From the NCBI RefSeq assembly GCF_000189775.2, contig NC_015555.1, positions 1,313,001-1,377,000 on the forward strand: a stretch of DNA of 64,000 nt. Direction: 5' to 3'. The notes under the pieces were generated by a model, which saw only the letters and a program-made list of their open reading frames with translations, had not been told where the DNA came from and ran no database searches. Source of the stretch: Thermoanaerobacterium xylanolyticum LX-11 (GTDB lineage: Bacteria > Bacillota > Thermoanaerobacteria > Thermoanaerobacterales > Thermoanaerobacteraceae). Below, in pieces: positions 9,449 through 18,327 of the stretch (positions are counted from its first letter, which is position 1; each line of letters starts with the position of its first letter). Made by a program: the position numbers and the translations under genes.

Positions 9449-12010
9449 TTAAGGATAAACTATATGTGAACCATTTTCATCTTTCGTAATCTCTATTGAG
9501 TATGGAAAACTTTCTTTAAGTTCATCAATATGCGTTATTACTAAGACTAATTCAAATTCATCTTTTATCATATTCAATACGTCAATAATATTTTGACGTC
9601 CAAGGACATCTTGAGACCCAAAGCCTTCGTCTATTATTAAGGTTTGTAAATTAACACCTGCTCTTCTTGATAAAAATTTTGACAAGGCGATTCTCAACGC
9701 AAAATTGATCCTAAAGGCTTCTCCACCGCTAAAAAGCTCGTATTTTCTTTTTCCCAACTCATCCGAAATTTCTATATCAAGCGTTTCTTGTACAGAGCCA
9801 TTTTTGTTAATTTTTTGAGTTACTAGACTTACATACATCTTTCCATCTGATAATTTAGATAAAAAATTGTTGGCAGTATCTTCAAATTCCGGCAATGCAT
9901 TTTCTATAATTAACGCTTGTATACCCTTTTTGCTAAAACTTTTCTCCAATATTTCGTAATAATGTATTTCGGATAGATAAACATCCCTTTCTTTATTTAA
10001 ATCGACAATTTTTTTCTCTAAAATTTCTAACCTATTCAGTTGGTCAACAATAGATGTTAAACTGGCATTTAGTTCCAGATATTCATTGTTAACAATATCC
10101 ATTTTTTGTTTTATTTTTTTTATGTCATCTAACAAATTATCATAACCAACAAGCTGTGATTTGAAAAACTCCAACATTTCTTTGTCTTTGTTTAGATATT
10201 CTGAATAAACTTCTATTGTCTTTTTATAACTTTGATATGTATTCTGATAATCAGATAGATTTTTTTTTGAAATACAAAGTCTTTCATATTTTTTTTCAAA
10301 GTCTCTATATAATTCATATTTATTCTTTATATTTTCATAAAGCTCAATTGAAAAGTTTAAATTTTTTAATTTAGTTTCAACATCTGACAATTTATCTTTT
10401 TCAGCAGAAGCAAAAGATTCATTTGCCAAATAATTATTAACATCGTCAATTTTTTTCTTTAATTCGTTTAGTAGATTTAATAAGCTTTCTTTTTCAGCAA
10501 TAGCATTTTTAAGTGAATCTATGTTAGCTATTAACTTTTCCCGTTTATTTTGAAGCATCAACAGATTTTCTCGTTCTTTTTTTAAAAATCTTATATTGTT
10601 TTGCTCTTTTAAAATTTCATCTTTTATTGCATATATCTTATTTGATATATCATTTATTTCTTTTTTGATATCATTCAGCAAACCGCTTTTTTTATTTTCA
10701 TCAAGCGGTGAATTACACAATGGACATTTTGCACCAGTTTGCAATATTGCTTTGTAGTTTTCTTTAAGTTCTTCCGTCTTTTTATTAAAATTGTCCAGTT
10801 GAACTTTATATTCAGCTATTTTTTGAGTAGATTTTTGAATTTCTTCATCGTTTAATTTTATTTTTTCTTGTAAATTATCAATTTCCTGTAGGCCTTTTTC
10901 CAATTCACGTAATTTTGAAACATTATTTTCTATTTCATTGTACCTTAGTAAAGTATCATTGTATTTAAATTGTAAATTCTTTAGTTCCAACTGAGTTTCT
11001 TTTCTCAATATATTTATGTTAGTTTCAATTTGGATTTTTTCTCTTTCAAGCTGATTAAAATCAGTATATTTTTTTTCAAGCTCTTTTAGCTGTTCTTTTA
11101 CAAATTTAAATGTATTATATCCTTCAAGGATTTCACTTTCATCCTTCAAAAGATTATTTACTTCATTTATTTTATTTTTCATATCCTCCATCATAATCTT
11201 GTATTCTGAGATTACTTTTTCGTTAAACTTTATTCTTTCACTATATTCATTGTATTTTATTATGTTATCATCCATGTAGCGTTTTTTTTCATCTAATTCG
11301 TTTAAATCAATGCTCAACCTGTCAATTTCGCATTTTTTTTCACTGCATTTTTTTAAAAGTTCATCTCTTTTGTAAACTAACTCATTTTTATCTTTTACTT
11401 CATTCATATACAGTTTCAATTGTTCATCTATAATATTTACCTTTTTCTCGTATTCATTGCGCTTTATTTTAGCTTTCTCCTGCAATCTATCGTATATATC
11501 TAAGCCCAGGACCTCAGAAAATATCTCCTTTCTTTTTGTCGAATCAGCCTCAGAAAAAAAGCCATACTTGTTTTGTGGCATGAAAGATGAAGCAACAAAA
11601 GTATCATAATCTAACATGATAGTGCTTTCAATTTTGTCTCTTGTATCTTCTAATCTTTCTTGAGTCAATGATTTTAATGTTCCATCATCTCCTATTATAT
11701 GAAATTCAAGGATGGAACTTGAATTTCTTTTTTTCTTTCTTAGAATTCGATATTTAGTATTATTTATTTTGAATATGAATTCTACTTCCATCTCATCAGC
11801 ACCAATTCTTATAAGATCATCACTGCCTCTACCAGCACCATCTAAACCTCTAGCTCTTCCCCAAATACACCATGTTATAGCATCCCAAAGTGATGATTTA
11901 CCATTCCCATTTTTACCTGTAATTGCAGCAATATGAAATCTTGTAAAATCCATTACTTCGTTTTCAGAATATGACATAAAATTCTTCAACGTAAGCCTTA
12001 TTGGAACCAT
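9449..12010 (-). CDS. sbcC: SbcC/Rad50-type SMC ATPase of the SbcCD nuclease
   Basis: ATPase partner of SbcD (Mre11); the complex processes DNA ends and hairpins. 853 residues. Walker A is GKNGNGKSS (about 32-40). Two long coiled-coil arms are interrupted by a zinc-hook CPLC near residue 427. The C-terminal lobe carries the signature LFSGGEAFRINFALRIALS and Walker B TLIIDEGFGSQD. The ATG follows the sbcD stop with no intervening base. Downstream lies rny with its own promoter, so sbcC closes the repair operon. At 853 residues it is on the compact, Rad50-like side for this family. Confidence 0.93.
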   Translation of the reverse strand: MVPIRLTLKNFMSYSENEVMDFTRFHIAAITGKNGNGKSSLWDAITWCIWGRARGLDGAGRGSDDLIRIGADEMEVEFIFKINNTKYRILRKKKRNSSSILEFHIIGDDGTLKSLTQERLEDTRDKIESTIMLDYDTFVASSFMPQNKYGFFSEADSTKRKEIFSEVLGLDIYDRLQEKAKIKRNEYEKKVNIIDEQLKLYMNEVKDKNELVYKRDELLKKCSEKKCEIDRLSIDLNELDEKKRYMDDNIIKYNEYSERIKFNEKVISEYKIMMEDMKNKINEVNNLLKDESEILEGYNTFKFVKEQLKELEKKYTDFNQLEREKIQIETNINILRKETQLELKNLQFKYNDTLLRYNEIENNVSKLRELEKGLQEIDNLQEKIKLNDEEIQKSTQKIAEYKVQLDNFNKKTEELKENYKAILQTGAKCPLCNSPLDENKKSGLLNDIKKEINDISNKIYAIKDEILKEQNNIRFLKKERENLLMLQNKREKLIANIDSLKNAIAEKESLLNLLNELKKKIDDVNNYLANESFASAEKDKLSDVETKLKNLNFSIELYENIKNKYELYRDFEKKYERLCISKKNLSDYQNTYQSYKKTIEVYSEYLNKDKEMLEFFKSQLVGYDNLLDDIKKIKQKMDIVNNEYLELNASLTSIVDQLNRLEILEKKIVDLNKERDVYLSEIHYYEILEKSFSKKGIQALIIENALPEFEDTANNFLSKLSDGKMYVSLVTQKINKNGSVQETLDIEISDELGKRKYELFSGGEAFRINFALRIALSKFLSRRAGVNLQTLIIDEGFGSQDVLGRQNIIDVLNMIKDEFELVLVITHIDELKESFPYSIEITKDENGSHIVYP

Positions 12011-13231
12011 TTATTTGTTCACCTCTTCTATTAGTTCTTTGTATAAGAGGGAAGCTCTTTTTAGAAGTTCATCTTTATCAACATCTAAATCAACAGACAA
12101 AAAATATTTCGATAGAGCGTCAATTGGATTAAGCTGTTCATTTATTTCAGGATTTCTTAAAGCACCTTTATCAGCATCAAATTCTTTTTTTATGCCAACA
12201 AAATAATAAGAATTTTCATTAAAATATTTGCTTATTTCTCTGTACCTGATGTGTTTATCGATATCCTTTGTGATTTTTAAGTTTAGTCTGACAATTGACT
12301 CTTTTAAATCGTATTTTTTAGCTGCTTTTAATATTTCTTCAGTAGGATAAGAATCATCTTTTATTTCGATATTGATAGTTTTAAACTGCCTGGAATTCGT
12401 AGTGATAAACTTATGTGTAACATTCTGTCCATCGATAATGACGTGACAGAAACCTTTTTCGTCTCTTTCTTCCCCAAAATCTATTTTCTCTATACTGCCA
12501 CTGTATACGGCAAGTGGCATATCCCATACTACTTGATATTTATGTATATGACCCAATGCAATGTATTTGTATTGCGGTCTAGCAATTACGCTTATTGGTA
12601 CAACAACTTCATCTCCAATCATAATGCTTTTTTCACTGCTGGTGATAGCTCCTGTTACGGATACATGAGCTGATAAAATTGATGGTATAGAAGGATCAAG
12701 TTTTGCCGTAAGAATATCAATGATAGTATTTATTTTTTCAATCATTTTTTTGTTTATCTCATTTATACTTAAATTTTTGCTTTCTTCAAGTTTCAAAAGA
12801 AAACTTTTAGGAAAATACGGAAGACACGCAACTTGCAATGGACCATTCTTAGTTTCAATAAGAAAAATATCAGGTTTGTTGGCTACATATACGTTCTTTA
12901 CATCTAAAATTTTATATATATCAAAAGCCCTTGCTTTCGAATCAGAATTTGGTTGGTCATGGTTTCCGTTGTTTATAACAACAGGAATATGTTCTGAAAG
13001 ACGTTTTATTCTTTTTGCCAGTTCTCTTTGCTGAGTAGGATTAGGTTCCCTGGATTTGTACATATCGCCTGAAATAACTGCTATGTCACAATTCTCTATA
13101 GAATAATCTACAAACCGATCAAACGCATTTAGAAAATCTTCTAATCTAGTATTTAATCCTGTTTTTTTGTTTATAATACCGTAATTCTCTATTCCAATAT
13201 GAATATCTGCTGTATGTGCAATATTTATCAT
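12011..13231 (-). CDS. sbcD: SbcD/Mre11-type DNA exonuclease
   Basis: Manganese-dependent calcineurin-fold nuclease of about 406 residues. Phosphoesterase motifs in order: HTADIHIG, ISGDMYKSREP, NNGNHDQPNSD, SAHVS and LGHIHKYQ. The C-terminal third would carry the Rad50-binding and capping regions. The ATG at 13231 is preferred over a GTG at 13240 because AGAAGGTG sits 6 bases upstream of it. It follows HerA after about 20 bases and abuts sbcC. With NurA and HerA this makes a full end-resection set. Confidence 0.93.
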   Translation of the reverse strand: MINIAHTADIHIGIENYGIINKKTGLNTRLEDFLNAFDRFVDYSIENCDIAVISGDMYKSREPNPTQQRELAKRIKRLSEHIPVVINNGNHDQPNSDSKARAFDIYKILDVKNVYVANKPDIFLIETKNGPLQVACLPYFPKSFLLKLEESKNLSINEINKKMIEKINTIIDILTAKLDPSIPSILSAHVSVTGAITSSEKSIMIGDEVVVPISVIARPQYKYIALGHIHKYQVVWDMPLAVYSGSIEKIDFGEERDEKGFCHVIIDGQNVTHKFITTNSRQFKTINIEIKDDSYPTEEILKAAKKYDLKESIVRLNLKITKDIDKHIRYREISKYFNENSYYFVGIKKEFDADKGALRNPEINEQLNPIDALSKYFLSVDLDVDKDELLKRASLLYKELIEEVNK

Positions 13232-13250
13232 TTGTTTCACCTTCTTCTAA

Positions 13251-14849
13251 TCAGTCTGGAAATAGCTCATCGATTTTTTCTTTTTCCATCAATTCTAAAA
13301 ATGGTTTATTTATAAAATCAGAATCATCGTAAGTCGAAATATCTTTATAAAATTCTTGGTCGTAGTTTCTCGTTTTAATCACAACAGGCATAGGTACAGC
13401 ATGTCCCAATATTAAAGCCTGTTGCTTTTGGTCAAGACTTGCTAATACATTTCTCAATTTCGATGCATTATTTACACCAGATAAAAACGAATTAATGTCG
13501 TTATCATCCTCTAATCGACAAGTAATCTTTGTCCCAATTTGAGACATTACCTCTGAATCAATTTGGGATGTCCTCTGGTCTACAATCAATAAAGTCACAT
13601 TGTATTTCCGCATTTCCCTTGCTATTTCTCCCATAGTAGTCTCTTTAGAAATTGAAGGATCTAAAAATCTGTGAGCTTCTTCTATTGTGATGATTAAAGG
13701 TATGGGACCTTTTCCGTTATTAGCTATAGCTTCCTCAGATTTTTTTACATACATATCATGTATATGCCTTGTTATGATATTCGCTACAAGCATATAACCC
13801 AATGTTGACACATTTCCAAATTCAACAACGACATTTATACCATTTTGCAAGTAATCCATTATTTGTTTTATACAATCGTTAGGGACAACTTCCATCAAAA
13901 AAGGAAGCTTCGTAAATCTCTCCAACTTTCTTCTTAAAGCTTGAAGAGAACTGGCATTAGCACCTATATCTAATGCATATTCATCAATTTCCGAAGCATC
14001 TATATTAAGGAAATTATACAGCCAATTGTCACCTTCCCTTTTCATTATTTGATAAATACTTTCAATTGCTGTAGTATTTAGATTCAACATGGAATTAAGC
14101 AACAAAATATCATCCGGAGTTATTTGATTGTAGGCAATGTTTAAAACGCCATCAATAGGTACCTGTCTCCTCAAAGAAGATTCTCTATCTAAAGTAAATA
14201 TTGCAACTTTACTTCCGAATAATTGCTTTAGCCCTTTTACATAGCCGCTATTTTCGCTTTTTGCACCATAACCATATTCATTATGAGCATCAAAAATAAG
14301 ACTAACTGCTAAATTTGATTTTACTAAACCAGACAACAATAACCGCGTCAAATACGTTTTTCCAGTTCCAGCTCGGCCAAAAATACCTGTGCTTCTTTCT
14401 ACTAACCTTTTTAAATTAATACAAATTGGTGTATCCATTTCAGGCGGTGTACCGATGTAAAAATTTTCTTCTGATGGTTCTCCGAAAACAGCATATATAT
14501 CTTCTTTATCTGCATCTAATGCATAAGAACCATAAGAAGGTATCGATTTTACTGTTAAAGGATTTTTGCTTTCATCTATTTGTATCATAGGTGACAATGT
14601 GACAACACCGTATACTCCTGTACCTTCTATTATTTTCTCATCTATTTCACTGTCAAAATCTGTTCCACTGATCATTATTTGAGGATTAACAGCTTCATAC
14701 TTTATATCGGTTACCATGCATAAATATTTGTTTTTCTTGCCGGTTACTACTATAAAATTGCCAACCTTAACATCTTCTATAATGCTGTCACCTATAAGTT
14801 TAACATCTAAACCAGATGAAATAGATCCTCTAAAAATTTTCCCTTTCAT
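13251..14849 (-). CDS. HerA-type hexameric DNA translocase/helicase
   Basis: 532 residues. A beta-rich N-terminal region (about 1-130) fits a HAS-barrel. The RecA-like motor has Walker A GRAGTGKT (158-165) and Walker B LIITIEEAHRFLD. A later VDQRTSQIDSEVMSQIGT stretch matches the HerA/FtsK superfamily. In archaea HerA is a DNA pump that pairs with NurA for end resection with Mre11-Rad50. Its ATG overlaps the stop of the preceding gene (ATGA), and nurA lies one gene upstream, so function with NurA is strongly implied. HerA is known from several thermophilic bacteria as well as archaea. Confidence 0.85.
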   Translation of the reverse strand: MKGKIFRGSISSGLDVKLIGDSIIEDVKVGNFIVVTGKKNKYLCMVTDIKYEAVNPQIMISGTDFDSEIDEKIIEGTGVYGVVTLSPMIQIDESKNPLTVKSIPSYGSYALDADKEDIYAVFGEPSEENFYIGTPPEMDTPICINLKRLVERSTGIFGRAGTGKTYLTRLLLSGLVKSNLAVSLIFDAHNEYGYGAKSENSGYVKGLKQLFGSKVAIFTLDRESSLRRQVPIDGVLNIAYNQITPDDILLLNSMLNLNTTAIESIYQIMKREGDNWLYNFLNIDASEIDEYALDIGANASSLQALRRKLERFTKLPFLMEVVPNDCIKQIMDYLQNGINVVVEFGNVSTLGYMLVANIITRHIHDMYVKKSEEAIANNGKGPIPLIITIEEAHRFLDPSISKETTMGEIAREMRKYNVTLLIVDQRTSQIDSEVMSQIGTKITCRLEDDNDINSFLSGVNNASKLRNVLASLDQKQQALILGHAVPMPVVIKTRNYDQEFYKDISTYDDSDFINKPFLELMEKEKIDELFPD

Positions 14850-15421
14850 ATATTACACATCCTTTTTATGGTCACATACCTGTCAAAATCATTCTTTAAC
14901 AATCTTATCAACTCTTTGCCAACTTCAATCAAATATGTTTTTTCATCAGAATCGTGAGAATATAAATTCCTTATGGCTGCTGCTATTAATTCATCTTCAA
15001 TCCCTGTTTTGCTATTTAATATATACTTTATATAATTGAGATTTTCCCTTATACATTTTAAATCACTTTCATCGCATAGATATGTAAAAGCATGTATTTT
15101 AGCTGGTTTAGGTGGAATTAATCCAATGTATCTGTCTTTTTTATATCCAATTATTTGCACTTCAAAATACGTGTGCATTAATTCAAAAATTTGTGGCTGC
15201 TGCATTTTCAACTCTTCTTCAGACAATCCAAAAGCTACTGGTTTTCTACTTTGGTCATCGCTCATTGTAGAGACATTATATACAATTCCATATATAGTTA
15301 TATCGTTTGATGTTGTTTTTACAAAACTTCCAAAATCAGGACCATCATTTAATTTTATCGATTGACACAAAAATTTCTGCGTACTGGTTTCTATGACTTC
15401 ACCTATATGATTCTGATTCAT
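14846..15421 (-). CDS. Conserved hypothetical protein between NurA and HerA
   Basis: 191 residues, no signal peptide or membrane segment. The N-terminal half is beta-strand-rich (IGEVIETSTQKFLCQS, DITIYGIVYNV) and looks like a small barrel similar to the HAS-barrel of HerA. The C-terminal half is helical with several charged segments. It overlaps nurA at its start (ATGA) and herA at its end (ATGA). Such tight coupling suggests a subunit or adaptor of the NurA-HerA complex. The barrel idea is a visual impression, not a verified domain hit; no catalytic motif is evident. Confidence 0.6.
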   Translation of the reverse strand: MNQNHIGEVIETSTQKFLCQSIKLNDGPDFGSFVKTTSNDITIYGIVYNVSTMSDDQSRKPVAFGLSEEELKMQQPQIFELMHTYFEVQIIGYKKDRYIGLIPPKPAKIHAFTYLCDESDLKCIRENLNYIKYILNSKTGIEDELIAAAIRNLYSHDSDEKTYLIEVGKELIRLLKNDFDRYVTIKRMCNI

Positions 15422-16584
15422 AGAATACTACTCCTTTTCCTTTGCGATTTATACGATCGAGATACTTTCAAGCCGCTTCTTACATATAAGTTCGAAAAAA
15501 TATTATAGAATTGTTCCCTATCTGCGCCAGTAACAACAGCTTGTTCATGTGCTTCTGACAGTGATATTGGATACCCATTTCCTTTTTTGGCTTGATCATA
15601 ACATATAAAATGAACTAAATCTAAATTTCTTCTATCGGTTGCAACCCAGTATGGAATCTCTATTCGTGCAATTTCATTTCCTGTATTTAAATAAAAAAAT
15701 GCAATTTTGTGCTGACCATAGTTTTCTAAAATATGGGATGTGCTTAGGAACAACGGAGATCTTTCTCCTTCATTAAGTATTTTCAAAAAAAGATCAGCAT
15801 CGTTTAACTTGTTTATGACACTACAAGGTAATTCTTTATCATTTTTCAAATATGGGCAATTGCTACAATTTACTGGATCTTGTGGACACAGCGATATACG
15901 CAACATATTTATAAAATCGTTGCTTTTTGGAGAACTTATATAACCGACTATAGGTGTATCAGATTTTTGTGCATAATCAAAAGTCGCAAGAACACTATCG
16001 ATTATATTCTGTTCATCAGGTTCCCCCTGTACCATCCATTCTATCAGTGTCCCATCAACGAACGCTATCTTATTTTTGCTCTTTATTTTAGAGATACATT
16101 CGGAAATTTTTTTATACTCCATTATTGTTCTCTTAAATGTTATATCCTTAGGAGTAACTAAAGCTTTAACACCTGCATATTCCTTAAATAAATCTTCTTC
16201 CTTAAAATACAGATACGGTTCAGATTTTAATTCTGCACCTGAATCTTCACCATAGGTAAATATTACATAACCTATATTTATTAAATAGCACAATCTGATT
16301 TCATGTCTATCAGGCATAATTTGTGAGCCATCCACTGCAAGTACACTGTAGTCTTTTATAATATCGCTGACAAAATTTGTGCTATTTAAACTTTCAAGCG
16401 GAATTGCAGTTAACCAAGATGTTTTGCTGGATTTTATCTTTTTTACAAGTTCATCCTCAACACCTTTAGCTTTATTAAATTCATTGATTGCATTCTTTAA
16501 ATCATTTGATATATTATTAAGCATACTTTTTTCGCTGCTTATTAATGCATTAAGCAAAGGAATCAACTTAGAACTATTTAACAA
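15418..16584 (-). CDS. NurA-domain nuclease
   Basis: About 388 residues. The NurA hallmark is present: a metal-binding aspartate in LAVDGSQIMPDRHE, a second acidic motif IAFVDGTLIEW, and a C-terminal helix-rich part with ISLSEAHEQAVVTG. NurA is a 5'-to-3' nuclease that acts with HerA. Four cysteines (C-x6-C-x2-C-x9-C) lie at 15823-15888 and could bind a metal. An ATG at 16602 lacks an SD. GAGGAGG spans the next codons and points to a TTG at 16584, one base after the recX stop. The neighbours are recX upstream and the unknown gene plus herA downstream. Confidence 0.82.
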   Translation of the reverse strand: MLNSSKLIPLLNALISSEKSMLNNISNDLKNAINEFNKAKGVEDELVKKIKSSKTSWLTAIPLESLNSTNFVSDIIKDYSVLAVDGSQIMPDRHEIRLCYLINIGYVIFTYGEDSGAELKSEPYLYFKEEDLFKEYAGVKALVTPKDITFKRTIMEYKKISECISKIKSKNKIAFVDGTLIEWMVQGEPDEQNIIDSVLATFDYAQKSDTPIVGYISSPKSNDFINMLRISLCPQDPVNCSNCPYLKNDKELPCSVINKLNDADLFLKILNEGERSPLFLSTSHILENYGQHKIAFFYLNTGNEIARIEIPYWVATDRRNLDLVHFICYDQAKKGNGYPISLSEAHEQAVVTGADREQFYNIFSNLYVRSGLKVSRSYKSQRKRSSIL

Positions 16585-16585
16585 T

Positions 16586-17185
16586 TTAATAAACCTCCTC
16601 ATCTGAGAGGACTTTATTTATATCTTCGATTTTAAATCCCTTTCTGTATAGATAATTTTTGATTTTTAACTTATCATTGGAGGAAACACTTTTTTTTCTA
16701 ATTAATTTTTGAATTACTTCTACTTCATTATCATATAGTTCACAAAGTTTAATCTCAATTAAAGAAGGTTCTATTCCCTTTCTTATAAGTTCATTGTAAA
16801 TCCTATACTTGCTGAAAAGGCGCTCTTTCTTTTCTTTTACATATACCTCTGCGTAATACTCATCATCCAAATAATGCAAATCTATAAGCTTATTTATGAC
16901 ATCACTAATTACAGAATCGCTATATCCTTTTAAGCGCAGTTTCTCACATAGCTCTTTTTTTGTTTTCATAGCATAAGATAGAATTCTAATAGCATCGTTA
17001 TATGCATTTTTAAATACCAAGTAGTTTACATAATAATTATATTGTTCTTTGTCAATTTCAACGCCGCTTTCTAACTTAAACATTTCTTTTTCTTCGTAAG
17101 AAACTGAAAAAGCGTATTTATCATCTATATAAACGTTAAATCGCATATTATCGTTTTTCTGTTTTTCTATATTTGTTATCTTCAT
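16586..17185 (-). CDS. recX: Regulatory protein RecX
   Basis: RecX binds RecA filaments and modulates their activity. 199 residues made of three-helix repeats, with typical segments ILSYAMKTKKELCEKLRLKGYS and LIDLHYLDDEYYAEVYV. AAAGGTGATTGA precedes the ATG. It follows recA after a weak terminator. The 199-residue length is between the short enterobacterial and the longer Bacillus forms. Confidence 0.92.
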   Translation of the reverse strand: MKITNIEKQKNDNMRFNVYIDDKYAFSVSYEEKEMFKLESGVEIDKEQYNYYVNYLVFKNAYNDAIRILSYAMKTKKELCEKLRLKGYSDSVISDVINKLIDLHYLDDEYYAEVYVKEKKERLFSKYRIYNELIRKGIEPSLIEIKLCELYDNEVEVIQKLIRKKSVSSNDKLKIKNYLYRKGFKIEDINKVLSDEEVY

Positions 17186-17202
17186 TCAATCACCTTTTAT
17201 AG

Positions 17203-17225
17203 AAAAATAACCCTCTACAGGGTTA
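17203..17225 (-). terminator. Weak terminator between recA and recX
   Basis: Seven-base stem (17208-17214 with 17219-17225), four-base loop, then five U in the transcript. It begins right at the recA stop and probably lowers, not abolishes, recX-nurA-herA-sbcDC expression. Confidence 0.6.
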
Positions 17226-18257
17226 CTAATCTTGTTCAACTTCATCATCGATGATAGATTTTTTTGTTGTTACCAAAAGATTAAAATTTTCTCTGATTTT
17301 GTTTTCTATCTCATCAGCAATTGCTTTATTTTCTTTCAAATACTGTTTTGCATTTTCTCTGCCTTGTCCAAGTCTTATGTCACCATATGAATACCATGCG
17401 CCACTTTTGTCAATTATATCGATACTTGCAGCCAAATCTAAAATACTTCCTTCTCTTGATATACCTTCTCCATACATAATGTCAAATTCTGCTTGTTTAA
17501 AAGGTGGCGCAACCTTATTTTTTACGACTTTTACCCGAGTTCTGTTTCCTACAATATCATTACCTTGTTTTATACCATCCACTTTTCTTACATCCAGACG
17601 AATTGTAGAATAAAATTTTAATGCCCTTCCACCAGGTGTCGTTTCGGGATTTCCAAACATTACACCAACTTTTTCTCTCAACTGATTTATAAATACAGCT
17701 ACAGATTTTGTTTTGCTTATAACACCAGATAACTTTCTTAAAGCTTGCGACATAAGCCTTGCTTGAAGTCCAACATGTGCATCGCCCATGTCTCCATCTA
17801 TCTCTGCTTTCGGCACGAGAGCAGCTACAGAGTCAATAACAATCACATCTACAGCGCCACTTCGAACCAAAGCTTCGACAATTTCAAGAGCCTGTTCACC
17901 AGTATCCGGTTGAGAAACCAGCAAATTATCTATTTTGACACCTACATTTTTAGCATACACAGGATCTAAAGCGTGTTCAGCATCTATAAAAGCACCTGTG
18001 CCTCCCAATTTCTGCGCCTCAGCTAATATATGTAATGCAATTGTCGTCTTGCCTGAAGACTCTGGACCAAATATTTCTATTATTCTTCCCCTTGGAACTC
18101 CTCCAACTCCTAAAGCTATGTCTAAATCTATAGAGCCAGTAGAAATCACATCGATATTAAGCTTGCTATTATCGCCAAGTCTCATTATGGAGCCTTTCCC
18201 AAACTGTCTTTCAATTTGGCTTATGGCCATGTCAAGGGCTTTTTGTTTTTCTATCAT
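17226..18257 (-). CDS. recA: Recombinase RecA
   Basis: ATP-dependent strand-exchange protein, 343 residues. Walker A is GPESSGKTT; the conserved [22 protein letters not shown] carries loop L1/L2 residues; the C-terminus is short and acidic. The start is the ATG at 18257, preceded by GGGAGGAGAA. An in-frame extension to 18299 would run through that SD. No intein is present. A sigma-A promoter lies in the end of cinA. I see no Bacillus-type LexA box (GAAC-N4-GTTC) near it. Confidence 0.98.
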   Translation of the reverse strand: MIEKQKALDMAISQIERQFGKGSIMRLGDNSKLNIDVISTGSIDLDIALGVGGVPRGRIIEIFGPESSGKTTIALHILAEAQKLGGTGAFIDAEHALDPVYAKNVGVKIDNLLVSQPDTGEQALEIVEALVRSGAVDVIVIDSVAALVPKAEIDGDMGDAHVGLQARLMSQALRKLSGVISKTKSVAVFINQLREKVGVMFGNPETTPGGRALKFYSTIRLDVRKVDGIKQGNDIVGNRTRVKVVKNKVAPPFKQAEFDIMYGEGISREGSILDLAASIDIIDKSGAWYSYGDIRLGQGRENAKQYLKENKAIADEIENKIRENFNLLVTTKKSIIDDEVEQD

Positions 18258-18298
18258 AATTTCTCCTCCCGCCAAAATTCGGCAATATTCATAATTCA

Positions 18299-18327
18299 AT
18301 TATATATTAGTAACATTCAATAGTCAA
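18299..18327 (-). promoter_or_regulatory. Sigma-A promoter of recA
   Basis: Minus strand: -35 TTGACT (18322-18327, inside the last codons of cinA), 17-base spacer, -10 TATAAT (18299-18304). A short imperfect palindrome (18271-18283) lies between the promoter and the SD. Confidence 0.8.
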
